Assembly: GCA_017514845.1 (NCBI GenBank)
Contig: JAFWIM010000050.1
Span: 1 to 41,751 of the forward strand
Reading direction: 5' to 3'
Length of the DNA: 41,751 bases
Origin: Lachnospiraceae bacterium
GTDB taxonomy: Bacteria; Bacillota; Clostridia; Lachnospirales; Lachnospiraceae
Shown one piece after another: positions 35,444 to 41,751 of this stretch (positions are counted from its first letter, which is position 1; each line of letters begins with the position of its first letter). Below the pieces are notes generated by a model, which was not told the origin of the DNA, ran no database searches, and was given only the letters and a program-made list of their open reading frames with translations. A program made the position numbers and the translations under genes.

Positions 35444-36589
35444 ATGTATGAAGTGATAAAACAAGAAGGAAGAGCCAAAAGGGCAAGACTCACGACTGTC
35501 CACGGCACGATTGAGACCCCGGTCTTCATGAATGTCGGAACTGTTGCCGCTATTAAGGGCGGTGTCTCATCCCCTGAACTGCACAGTCTCAAGACACAGG
35601 TTGAACTGTGCAACACGTTTCATCTGCATGTGAGGCCGGGAGACAAGATCGTCAAACAGCTCGGCGGCGTGAGAAAATTCATGAACTGGGACGGTCCGGT
35701 CCTCACGGACTCCGGCGGTTTCCAGGTCTTTTCACTGGCCAAACTTCGCAAAATCAAGGAGGAAGGCGTGACCTTCCGCTCACACATCGACGGTCACAAG
35801 ATCTTTATGGGACCCGAGGAGAGTATGCAGATCCAGTCAAATCTGGGGTCTACGATCGCCATGGCTTTTGATGAATGCCCGAATGCTCTCGCTGAGAGGC
35901 ATTACGTCGAGCAGTCTGTCGACAGGACTACAAGGTGGCTTGTCCGCTGCAAGGCGGAGATGGCAAGGCTGAACAGCCTTCCGGATACCGTCAACCCACA
36001 CCAGATGCTGTTCGGAATAAATCAGGGAGCAATCTATCCGGATATCCGCATACGCCACGCGGAAGAAATTTCAGCCCTTGACCTCGACGGGTACGGGATC
36101 GGAGGTCTTGCAGTCGGCGAGACTCACGAGCAAATGTATCATATCCTCGATGAGGTCGTGCCTCATTTGCCGGTAAATAAGCCTACGTATCTTATGGGAG
36201 TAGGAACGCCGGCCAACATCCTCGAGGGCGTAGAGCGCGGCGTGGACTTTTTCGACTGTGTATATCCGTCCCGAAACGGGAGACATGGTCACGTTTATAC
36301 GAACCACGGGCATCTCAATCTGTTCAACGCAAAGTATGAGCTGGATGAGCGGCCGATCGAGGAAGGCTGTCAGTGCCCCGCATGCAGGAATCATTCGAGG
36401 GCTTATATCAGGCATTTGCTCAAAGCCAACGAGATGCTTGGCATGCGCCTTGCGGTCATGCACAACCTTTACTTCTACAATAATATGATGGAGGAGATCC
36501 GCGACGCGCTGGATGCAGGCGAATTCGCTTCTTATAAAAAGAGGAAGCTTGCGGGGCTCATGGCAACGGTTCAGACAGGCAGCACCTAA
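35444..36589 (+). CDS. tgt: tRNA-guanine transglycosylase
   Basis: Exchanges guanine 34 for preQ1 in GUN-anticodon tRNAs, the committed step of queuosine insertion. 381 residues. DSGGFQVFSL and the nucleophile region DCVYPSRNGRHGHVYT are intact, and the zinc site reads CQCPAC with a later His. The ribosome binding site is weak (GGAAGAGAG, rather far from the ATG). The last eight codons (VQTGST at the end) coincide with the outer stem of long-stem element copy B, so the C-terminus is partly element-derived. yajC follows after the element, a conserved tgt-yajC order. Confidence 0.96.
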   Translation: MYEVIKQEGRAKRARLTTVHGTIETPVFMNVGTVAAIKGGVSSPELHSLKTQVELCNTFHLHVRPGDKIVKQLGGVRKFMNWDGPVLTDSGGFQVFSLAKLRKIKEEGVTFRSHIDGHKIFMGPEESMQIQSNLGSTIAMAFDECPNALAERHYVEQSVDRTTRWLVRCKAEMARLNSLPDTVNPHQMLFGINQGAIYPDIRIRHAEEISALDLDGYGIGGLAVGETHEQMYHILDEVVPHLPVNKPTYLMGVGTPANILEGVERGVDFFDCVYPSRNGRHGHVYTNHGHLNLFNAKYELDERPIEEGCQCPACRNHSRAYIRHLLKANEMLGMRLAVMHNLYFYNNMMEEIRDALDAGEFASYKKRKLAGLMATVQTGST

Positions 36590-36766
36590 GCTTCATAAAC
36601 CGGCACAAACATTATCTTCATCGAAAAGCGTAAGTCCTTCCCTGCGAGCTGATCAAACGCTTACGCGTTTTCTGATCTCTCGGTCGGACTTACAATGCTT
36701 TTCTCACGAAGATGGATGTCTTGCTGCCGGAATAGCTAAGTGTGAGATGTGCCTGTCTGAACTGTT
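36565..36766 (+). repeat. Long-stem palindromic element, copy B (family 1)
   Basis: A 202-bp relative of copy A (18922-19114). The outer stem 36565-36580 pairs with 36751-36766 (one wobble). GTAAGTCC (36630-36637) pairs with GGACTTAC (36686-36693), and the tip AAACGC (36655-36660) with GCGTTT (36665-36670). The core GATCTCTCGGTC (36674-36685) and the ATCTTCATCGAAAA and TTTTCTCACGAAGATG arms match copy A. The stem sequences differ from A yet remain paired. The first 25 bp overlap the end of tgt. Confidence 0.85.
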
Positions 36767-36808
36767 ACGACTCATGGCGCCAAAGAACATAAAGTAAAAA
36801 TCCTGTCC

Positions 36809-36837
36809 TTTACATAACGAGAAAAACAGTGTATATT
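36809..36837 (+). promoter_or_regulatory. yajC promoter
   Basis: TTTACA (36809-36814) and TATATT (36832-36837) with a 17-nt spacer, 36 bp before the start codon and 42 bp after element copy B. Confidence 0.7.
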
Positions 36838-36873
36838 AGTTGAAGTTATTTTTATAATTTGGAGGAACCCAAT

Positions 36874-37185
36874 ATGTTTATGAATGCACTTACAGGCTCA
36901 CCGGCCGGCGGAAGCATTATTATGTTCGCTTACATGGCTCTCCTGATCGGAGTTTTCTACTTCCTTCTTATTCGTCCGCAGAAGAAAGAGCAGAAGAGAA
37001 TCACCGCCATGCTCAACGACATGGAAGTCGGCGACAGCGTCGTGACGACAAGCGGCTTTTACGGTGTCATCCTTGATATCACAGATGACGATGTCATCGT
37101 AGAGTTCGGCAACAATAAGAACTGCCGTATTCCGATGAGAAAGAGCGCTATCGCTGAGGTCGAGAAGGCAAACGCTGTTGAATAA
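36874..37185 (+). CDS. yajC: Sec translocase accessory subunit YajC
   Basis: A 103-residue single-pass membrane protein that associates with SecDF and SecYEG. One helix (about 12-33) is followed by the family block LLIRPQKKEQKR and a small cytoplasmic domain with MEVGDSVVTTSGFYGVI. The ATG at 36874 has GGAGG 8 nt upstream; an in-frame TTG at 36859 overlaps that site and is unlikely. secD and secF, often next, are absent here: a terminator and serA follow. Confidence 0.93.
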   Translation: MFMNALTGSPAGGSIIMFAYMALLIGVFYFLLIRPQKKEQKRITAMLNDMEVGDSVVTTSGFYGVILDITDDDVIVEFGNNKNCRIPMRKSAIAEVEKANAVE

Positions 37186-37209
37186 GTAATCAGCTATAAA
37201 TAATCGATG

Positions 37210-37236
37210 AAAAATCCGGCTCAGGCCGGATTTTTT
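37210..37236 (+). terminator. Terminator after yajC
   Basis: AAAAATCCGGC (37210-37220) pairs perfectly with GCCGGATTTTT (37225-37235) across the tetraloop TCAG, followed by further T. Confidence 0.95.
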
Positions 37237-37275
37237 ATTCCTCTTAGCCCCCTATGGTTCGCAGTGAATCTTACC

Positions 37276-37307
37276 TTGAAAAACTCACCGATTTGTACTA
37301 ATATAAT
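37276..37307 (+). promoter_or_regulatory. Possible serA promoter
   Basis: A perfect TATAAT at 37302-37307 with TTGAAA at 37276-37281. The 20-nt spacer is long, so the -35 is uncertain. Confidence 0.45.
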
Positions 37308-37315
37308 ATGCTGTA

Positions 37316-37379
37316 GCATTCTGTAAATATATGACAGAATGCAGACTAGCCCGCGGAATACTTCTACATAAGGCGCGGG
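37316..37379 (+). promoter_or_regulatory. Two hairpins in the serA leader
   Basis: GCATTCTGT (37316-37324) pairs perfectly with ACAGAATGC (37334-37342), and CCCGCG (37350-37355) pairs with CGCGGG (37374-37379). They lie between the -10 and the ribosome binding site. No known riboswitch core is recognisable and there is no U-tract. Confidence 0.5.
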
Positions 37380-37405
37380 AAGTAAACAAGAGGAGATTAT
37401 GAAAA

Positions 37406-38569
37406 ATGTTCACCTATCATTGCCTGAATAACATTTCTGAAGTGGGTCTTGAGCATATGCCGGACAACTTCAAGGAAGTAGACTCGATCGGGGAAGCAGA
37501 CGCCATCCTCGTCAGAAGTGCCAATATGAAGGACATGGAACTGCCTGACAAACTTATTGCGATCGGCCGCGCAGGAGCCGGTGTTAATAACATCCCGCTT
37601 GACACATGTTCCGAGAAGGGAATTGTTGTATTCAATACACCCGGCGCAAATGCCAACGGTGTCAAGGAACTTGTCATTGCAGGTATGCTTCTTGCGTCCC
37701 GTGATATCGTTGGGGGCATCGAGTGGCTTGAAAAGCAGGAGAGCACAGAAGATCTGCCGAAAAAAGTTGAGAAGCAGAAACAGCAGTTTGCCGGCAATGA
37801 GATCAACGGAAAGAAGCTCGGTATCATCGGACTCGGCGCAATCGGTGTAATGGTGGCAAATGCAGCCGTCAACCTCGGCATGAAAGTCTTCGGCTACGAT
37901 CCTTTTATCTCTGTTCAGGCAGCCTGGAGTCTTTCCCGAAGTATCCGTCACGTCACGGACATCAACGAAATCTACAGCGACTGTGATTACATCACGATCC
38001 ATGTGCCGCTTTCCAATGACACACGCGGCATGATCGGCAAAGAAGCCATCAGCAAGATGAAAGAAGGCGTTGTCCTCCTCAACTTTGCCCGCGATGCTCT
38101 GGTAGACGAGGATGCAATCATTGAAGGTCTGAAATCCGGAAAGGTGAAGAAGTATGTAACCGACTTCGTCACACCCGCTGTTGCTCACGCCAAGAATACA
38201 CTTGTAACCCCGCATCTCGGCGCGTCCACACTGGAATCAGAAGAAAACTGTGCGGAGATGGCCGTCAACGAGATCGTTGATTACCTCGAGAATGGCAATA
38301 TCAAGAACTCTGTCAATTACCCGGCATGTGATGTGGGTGTATGTACGTCCGTCGGCCGTGTAGCCATCACTCACAAGAACATTCCGAATATGCTGTCAAG
38401 ATTTACCGGCGTTCTCGGCAATGCCGGCATCAACATCAGCTACCTGACTAACAAGAGCCGCGGTGCGTACGCTTACAGCATTATCGACACCAACGACACG
38501 CTCACCGAAGAAGTTGTCGACGGCCTCAATCAGGTCGACGGCGTATTCAAAGTAAGGGTAATTAAGTAA
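37406..38569 (+). CDS. serA: D-3-phosphoglycerate dehydrogenase
   Basis: Oxidises 3-phosphoglycerate, the first step of serine synthesis. 387 residues. Features: NAD-binding GLGAIG (about 142-147), NFARDALVDED carrying the catalytic Arg, TPHLGAST carrying the catalytic His, and a C-terminal ACT domain (about 315-387, RFTGVLGNAGINISYL) for feedback control. The Glu normally found about 29 residues after the Arg is not present at the expected place (region DFVTPAVAHAK), so the His may work without the usual partner. AGGAG lies 10 nt upstream. serC is not nearby. A substrate other than phosphoglycerate is possible. Confidence 0.88.
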   Translation: MFTYHCLNNISEVGLEHMPDNFKEVDSIGEADAILVRSANMKDMELPDKLIAIGRAGAGVNNIPLDTCSEKGIVVFNTPGANANGVKELVIAGMLLASRDIVGGIEWLEKQESTEDLPKKVEKQKQQFAGNEINGKKLGIIGLGAIGVMVANAAVNLGMKVFGYDPFISVQAAWSLSRSIRHVTDINEIYSDCDYITIHVPLSNDTRGMIGKEAISKMKEGVVLLNFARDALVDEDAIIEGLKSGKVKKYVTDFVTPAVAHAKNTLVTPHLGASTLESEENCAEMAVNEIVDYLENGNIKNSVNYPACDVGVCTSVGRVAITHKNIPNMLSRFTGVLGNAGINISYLTNKSRGAYAYSIIDTNDTLTEEVVDGLNQVDGVFKVRVIK

Positions 38570-38596
38570 AACTGCTGTTAATCTGCAGGAGAATTT

Positions 38597-39445
38597 ATGT
38601 ATTTATATTCAATAATTAATTACTATGAGGAGCTTAGAGACTATCTCGAGACGACCGTGCCGGTATTTGCCGGATTCGTTCTCAAAGTTATCTTTGCCAT
38701 CTTAGTATACTGGGTCGGAGCGAGAATCATCGACACGGTGACCGGTCGATCCACAAAACGGATGCTCGACCACGGCTCAGACCCGTCCATGACCGTTTAT
38801 CTCAGATCTTTCCTGAGAATCGCATGCAAGCTTCTGCTGGTCATAGCGCTTCTCGGTCAGCTCGGTGTGAAGGACGCCACAATTGTGGCGGCACTCGGCT
38901 CAGTCGGCGTCGGTATCGGATTAGCCCTGCAGGGCGGCGCGGCAAATTTCGCCGGCGGTGTCCTGATATTGTTCCTGAAGCCCTTTAAGGTCGGAGATTT
39001 CATTGTTGAGGTCAACGAGAACAACCAGGGGACAGTCGTCGCCATCGGCATGTTTTACACGGTACTGGCAGGGAAGGGAGACCGCAAGATCGTCATTCCG
39101 AACTCAAAGCTGACTGACGCCTCTGTCATTAATCTGACGGCGTCCGGCTTCTGGCTCTGTGATATAACTGTCGGTATTTCGTACTCTGACGATATCGACA
39201 AAGCAAGAAGAATCATGATCAGTCAGGCGGAAAATGATTATCGCGTCCTCAAAGACAAGGAGATAATGGTCCTGCTTGCCGAACTCGGAGAAAGCGCCGT
39301 AAAACTCGAGCTTCGATGCTGGACATCGATCGACGATCATTGGCAGACCCTGTGGGATTTGACTGAGAATATCAAGAAGGCATTTGACGAGAATGATATA
39401 ACGATTGCGTTCAACCAGCTGGATGTCCATATTGAAAAGCCCTGA
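38597..39445 (+). CDS. Small-conductance mechanosensitive channel (MscS family)
   Basis: A 282-residue minimal MscS: three transmembrane helices, the pore helix GSVGVGIGLALQGGAANFAGG (about 111-131), then the beta domain (VGDFIV, VIPNSKLTDASVINLT) and the C-terminal alpha/beta domain. It opens under membrane tension to release solutes during osmotic downshock. It starts 27 bp after serA with GCAGGAG upstream, so it probably shares that transcript. Confidence 0.92.
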   Translation: MYLYSIINYYEELRDYLETTVPVFAGFVLKVIFAILVYWVGARIIDTVTGRSTKRMLDHGSDPSMTVYLRSFLRIACKLLLVIALLGQLGVKDATIVAALGSVGVGIGLALQGGAANFAGGVLILFLKPFKVGDFIVEVNENNQGTVVAIGMFYTVLAGKGDRKIVIPNSKLTDASVINLTASGFWLCDITVGISYSDDIDKARRIMISQAENDYRVLKDKEIMVLLAELGESAVKLELRCWTSIDDHWQTLWDLTENIKKAFDENDITIAFNQLDVHIEKP

Positions 39446-39451
39446 GAAACA

Positions 39452-39473
39452 GCCGATTCGTTCTTGATTCGGC
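39452..39473 (+). repeat. Possible fourth copy of the family-2 core
   Basis: GCCGATTCGTTCTTGAT (39452-39468) matches the 3' core GCCGAGGCGTTCTTGAT except for two bases and begins 7 bp after the mscS stop. GCCGA can pair with TCGGC at 39469-39473. The match is short and could be chance. Confidence 0.35.
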
Positions 39474-39514
39474 ATAAACGGAACTAAAACTCGCAGCGCG
39501 CGGGAGGACCGGAT

Positions 39515-40600
39515 ATGAAAAAGATATTTGCAGTATTAATGACAATTATATGCGCAATGACGGTTCTTTCCGCATGCTCATTTGAAGAGTTCGCTGAAGA
39601 CTTCAGAGAGAAAAAGGAGACGATGGCAGAGGAAGAAGGCGAAAAGGAACCGGTCGATGTGACTGTGAAGGACAAATATGCCATAGTCACTCAGAAAGCC
39701 GGCGACCCTTACTTTGATCTTATTGCCCAGGCTTTCAAGTCAGTATGCACTGAGGCTGACAAAGAGTGCATTGTGTGCGCTCCCGAAAAAGGGCTCTCGT
39801 CAGAGCAGATAGAAATAGTTCAGGATCTCATTGACCAGAAGGTTTCCGCGATTGCAATTTCACCTATAGATCCGAAAGCCATCCGGTCTACACTCAAAAA
39901 AGCGATGGGTGCAGGCATCCATGTCTGCTCATATGATACGATGGCGAGACCGTCTGGCAGGGAACTCCATATCAGCGGAAGCGAGATTCAGACGATATCG
40001 GTCACACTGCTTGACTCAATTCTAGATCTTGCGGGCGGCTCGGGAGAGTGGGCTGTCCTTTCGACGAGATCAACAGCATACAATCAGAACCAGTGGATCA
40101 AATCCATGATAAGCCTGTGCGAGGAGGACGAAAAATATAAGCCGCTGACATTTGCACAGACTGCCTACTGTGAAGAAGATTATCAGAAGGCATATGACCA
40201 GACGATATCGATCCTGAGCATGAACCCCGATGTGAAAGTCATAGTCGCTTTGTCGACGACTGCAATGCGAGGCGCGGCTCAGGCAGTCACAGACCAGGAG
40301 TCTCAGGTCTTTGTTACCGGCATAGGTCTTCCGTCGGCACTCGAACAGTACATAGGGAACGATCGTGCCTGCCCGTACATGTTCATGTGGAGTCCTTACA
40401 CACTCGGGAAGGTGACCGCATACACGGCGATCGGCCTCGCGACCGGAAAAATCACCGGAGAGGTAGGCGAGCAGTTCCGCATCGGCGGAGAGGAAGTCTA
40501 TCAGGTGACAGAAGCTCCGGACGAGGCGACAGAAGTAATAGTTGACTATCCGCGACATTATGATTCCGGCAATATCGCCGATCTGGCGGATGACGCATAA
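39515..40600 (+). CDS. Substrate-binding lipoprotein (sugar-receptor type)
   Basis: A 361-residue lipoprotein. The signal peptide ends in the lipobox LSAC (Cys about 21), followed by a charged linker and a type 1 periplasmic-binding fold (about 53-345), similar to the RhaS/LsrB/ribose receptor group: DPYFDLIAQAFKSVCTEADKE, DLIDQKVSAIAISPIDPKAI and MGAGIHVCSYD. No permease or ATPase gene is adjacent; mscS precedes it and mrp follows 22 bp later. It may serve a transporter encoded elsewhere or act as a sensor. Ligand unknown. GGGAGG precedes the ATG. Confidence 0.88.
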   Translation: MKKIFAVLMTIICAMTVLSACSFEEFAEDFREKKETMAEEEGEKEPVDVTVKDKYAIVTQKAGDPYFDLIAQAFKSVCTEADKECIVCAPEKGLSSEQIEIVQDLIDQKVSAIAISPIDPKAIRSTLKKAMGAGIHVCSYDTMARPSGRELHISGSEIQTISVTLLDSILDLAGGSGEWAVLSTRSTAYNQNQWIKSMISLCEEDEKYKPLTFAQTAYCEEDYQKAYDQTISILSMNPDVKVIVALSTTAMRGAAQAVTDQESQVFVTGIGLPSALEQYIGNDRACPYMFMWSPYTLGKVTAYTAIGLATGKITGEVGEQFRIGGEEVYQVTEAPDEATEVIVDYPRHYDSGNIADLADDA

Positions 40601-40622
40601 AAGAACTTAGGAGGAAATAAAG

Positions 40623-41465
40623 ATGGCAGAAAATTGTACCCCTGCAGATTGCAGCAGCTGTGGTGAGGACTGTCCGAGCAGGATGGGACCTCAGAGCCTT
40701 CTTGAGCCTGCAAATGCAGATTCCGACATCAAGAAGGTTATCGGAATCGTCAGTGGCAAGGGCGGTGTAGGAAAATCGCTCGTGACATCTCTTCTTGCAG
40801 TCTCCGCAGCGAGGCAGGGAAAGAAGACAGCGATCCTCGATGCAGATATCACGGGACCGTCTATTCCGAAATTCTTCGGGATCACGGACAAGGTATACGG
40901 CGATGTGAAGGGAAATATTATTCCGGCAACAAAGGACGGAGTCGAAGTTGTGTCCGTGAACCTTGTGCTTGAGGACGAGCGTGACCCGGTCATCTGGAGA
41001 GGCCCGGTCATCGCAGGTGTGGTCAAGCAATTCTGGAACGAAGTGCGCTGGGGCGATATTGACTACATGTTCGTCGATATGCCTCCGGGAACAGGTGACG
41101 TGCCACTGACAGTATTCCAGTCCCTTCCGCTCGACGGCATCATCGTTGTGACATCGCCGCAGGATCTCGTATCTCTGATCGTAGAGAAAGCAGTGCGCAT
41201 GGCTGAGATGATGAACATTCCGGTTCTCGGTGTTGTCGAGAACATGAGCTACTATGTATGTCCGGACTGCGGCAAGAAGCATTATATCTTTGGAGAGGGT
41301 CGTGTGGACAGAGTTGCTGCCGACCACGGTCTTACTAAAGTTGCCCGTCTGCCGATCGAATCCCGTCTCGCGGAGCTCACAGATGCAGGCAAGATCGGCG
41401 ATGTTTCGGATGAGGTGCTTGACGAGTTCAAAGTGTTCTTTGAGGATGACTGCGCACTGGCATAA
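40623..41465 (+). CDS. Mrp/NBP35-type iron-sulfur carrier ATPase
   Basis: A 280-residue P-loop ATPase that assembles and transfers [4Fe-4S] clusters to apoproteins. The N-terminal extension has four Cys (C5, C10, C13, C17: NCTPADCSSCGEDC), as in NBP35. Then come the deviant Walker A GKGGVGKS (about 44-51), DADITGPSIP, and the conserved CPDC pair near residue 217 that bridges the cluster in a dimer. AGGAGG precedes the ATG. Clients could include the Fe-S proteins encoded nearby (the activase), which is inference. Confidence 0.93.
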   Translation: MAENCTPADCSSCGEDCPSRMGPQSLLEPANADSDIKKVIGIVSGKGGVGKSLVTSLLAVSAARQGKKTAILDADITGPSIPKFFGITDKVYGDVKGNIIPATKDGVEVVSVNLVLEDERDPVIWRGPVIAGVVKQFWNEVRWGDIDYMFVDMPPGTGDVPLTVFQSLPLDGIIVVTSPQDLVSLIVEKAVRMAEMMNIPVLGVVENMSYYVCPDCGKKHYIFGEGRVDRVAADHGLTKVARLPIESRLAELTDAGKIGDVSDEVLDEFKVFFEDDCALA

Positions 41466-41495
41466 CACAATTTTGATTTATAGCAAAACAAGCGG

Positions 41496-41555
41496 AGATA
41501 TATGGGATTCGGATCGGAATCATATAGTTGCCGATCCGGATCCTGTCCTATATCT
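41496..41555 (+). other. Long hairpin after the mrp gene
   Basis: AGATATA (41496-41502) pairs with TATATCT (41549-41555), and GGATTCGGATCGG (41505-41517) with CCGATCCGGATCC (41531-41543), one wobble. It lies 31 bp after the stop with no U-tract, and its 3' arm runs into copy C of the long-stem element. Confidence 0.7.
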
Positions 41556-41636
41556 TCATCGAAAAGCGCTGGTCACTACCCTGTGAGCCCAAAATGCTAA
41601 AGCTTTTTGGGTTACCATTCACGGGTTAACCGTTAG
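41552..41636 (+). repeat. Long-stem element, partial copy C (family 1)
   Basis: The 5' half matches copies A and B: ATCTTCATCGAAAAGCG (41552-41568), then GTC, CCCTG and GAGC at the same spacing as in B. The tip CCCAAAA/TTTTGGG (41588-41610) is a new stem sequence. The 3' half (GATCTCTCGGTC and TTTTCTCACGAAGATG) is missing or replaced; only loose pairing such as CCCTGTGA with TCACGGG remains. Confidence 0.6.
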
Positions 41637-41639
41637 CTA

Positions 41640-41672
41640 AAAAAAGCACTTCACTTGCTGAGGTGCTTTTTT
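41640..41672. terminator. Terminator after mrp and element copy C
   Basis: AAAAAAGCACTTCA (41640-41653) pairs with TGAGGTGCTTTTTT (41659-41672), one wobble, 5-nt loop. A and T runs on both sides make it active in either direction. Confidence 0.92.
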
Positions 41673-41682
41673 GGGGCTCTCA

Positions 41683-41748
41683 AAATAGTGATTATATTTA
41701 AAAATAATCACTATTTCTCTTGACAAGTATCTTGAAATAGTGTATAAT
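41683..41748 (+). promoter_or_regulatory. Consensus promoter with operator-like inverted repeats
   Basis: TTGACA (41720-41725) and TATAAT (41743-41748) with a 17-nt spacer read out of the window. AAATAGTGATTAT (41683-41695) is a perfect inverted repeat of ATAATCACTATTT (41704-41716), and a third AAATAGTG (41735-41742) lies between -35 and -10. Three half-sites around a perfect promoter suggest tight repression of the next gene, which lies beyond the window. Confidence 0.85.
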
Positions 41749-41751
41749 ATA

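Noticed and set aside
36513-36797. 94-codon open frame over the tgt-yajC spacer
   Set aside because: It runs through the palindromic element, overlaps tgt in another frame and has no ribosome binding site.
37399-37431. Ten-codon open frame overlapping the serA start
   Set aside because: The ribosome binding site is only 3 nt from this ATG but well spaced for the serA ATG at 37406; no Ser or regulatory codon run is present.

Overview
The window looks like a chromosomal housekeeping segment from a Gram-positive anaerobe of the class Clostridia, most likely a Lachnospiraceae relative. The reasons are strong AGGAGG-type ribosome binding sites, a class B sortase paired with an SPKTG cell-wall protein, a lipoprotein solute receptor, the acpP-rnc-smc-ftsY block, pta-ackA, and a large activase/2-hydroxyacyl-CoA dehydratase-type fusion protein. 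I see no tRNA, rRNA, prophage, insertion-sequence transposase or CRISPR array.

Layout. 1-498 is gene-free and full of inverted repeats. 499-6050 is a surface module: class B sortase, then a 1487-residue repeat protein ending in SPKTG, a transmembrane segment and a basic tail. 6221-12553 runs zinc-finger anti-sigma-like protein, polA, coaE, a WalJ/YycJ-type metallo-hydrolase, an ACT-domain protein and a PFL-like (UPF0210) protein. 12707-15169 holds a membrane protein with a sigma-region-2-like N-terminus and a zinc-ribbon NUDIX hydrolase. tmcAL follows on the minus strand, divergent from pta-ackA. 19279-25109 is rpmF, acpP, rnc, smc and ftsY. 25573-29323 encodes a split cobalamin-dependent methionine synthase: the reactivation domain is a separate upstream protein. 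29420-35137 (minus) is a MATE exporter and the giant double-activase protein. 35444-41465 is tgt, yajC, serA, mscS, an orphan sugar-receptor-like lipoprotein and an Mrp/NBP35 ATPase. The window ends on a consensus promoter embedded in operator-like inverted repeats.

The most unusual signal is non-coding. A roughly 200-bp long-stem element occurs between ackA and rpmF and again between tgt and yajC, with a partial copy after mrp and an internally deleted remnant beside the first copy. The two full copies have different stem sequences but keep the pairing through compensatory changes, and share an unpaired 12-nt core. One copy encodes the C-terminal codons of tgt. A second, shorter repeat (core GCCGAGGCGTTCTTGAT) lies just downstream of several stop codons. 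I cannot match either family to a known RNA or repeat without a database search.

All gene names rest on motifs read by eye and on gene order; no database search was run. Where a strong ribosome binding site pointed to a start inside the longest open frame, I used that start.
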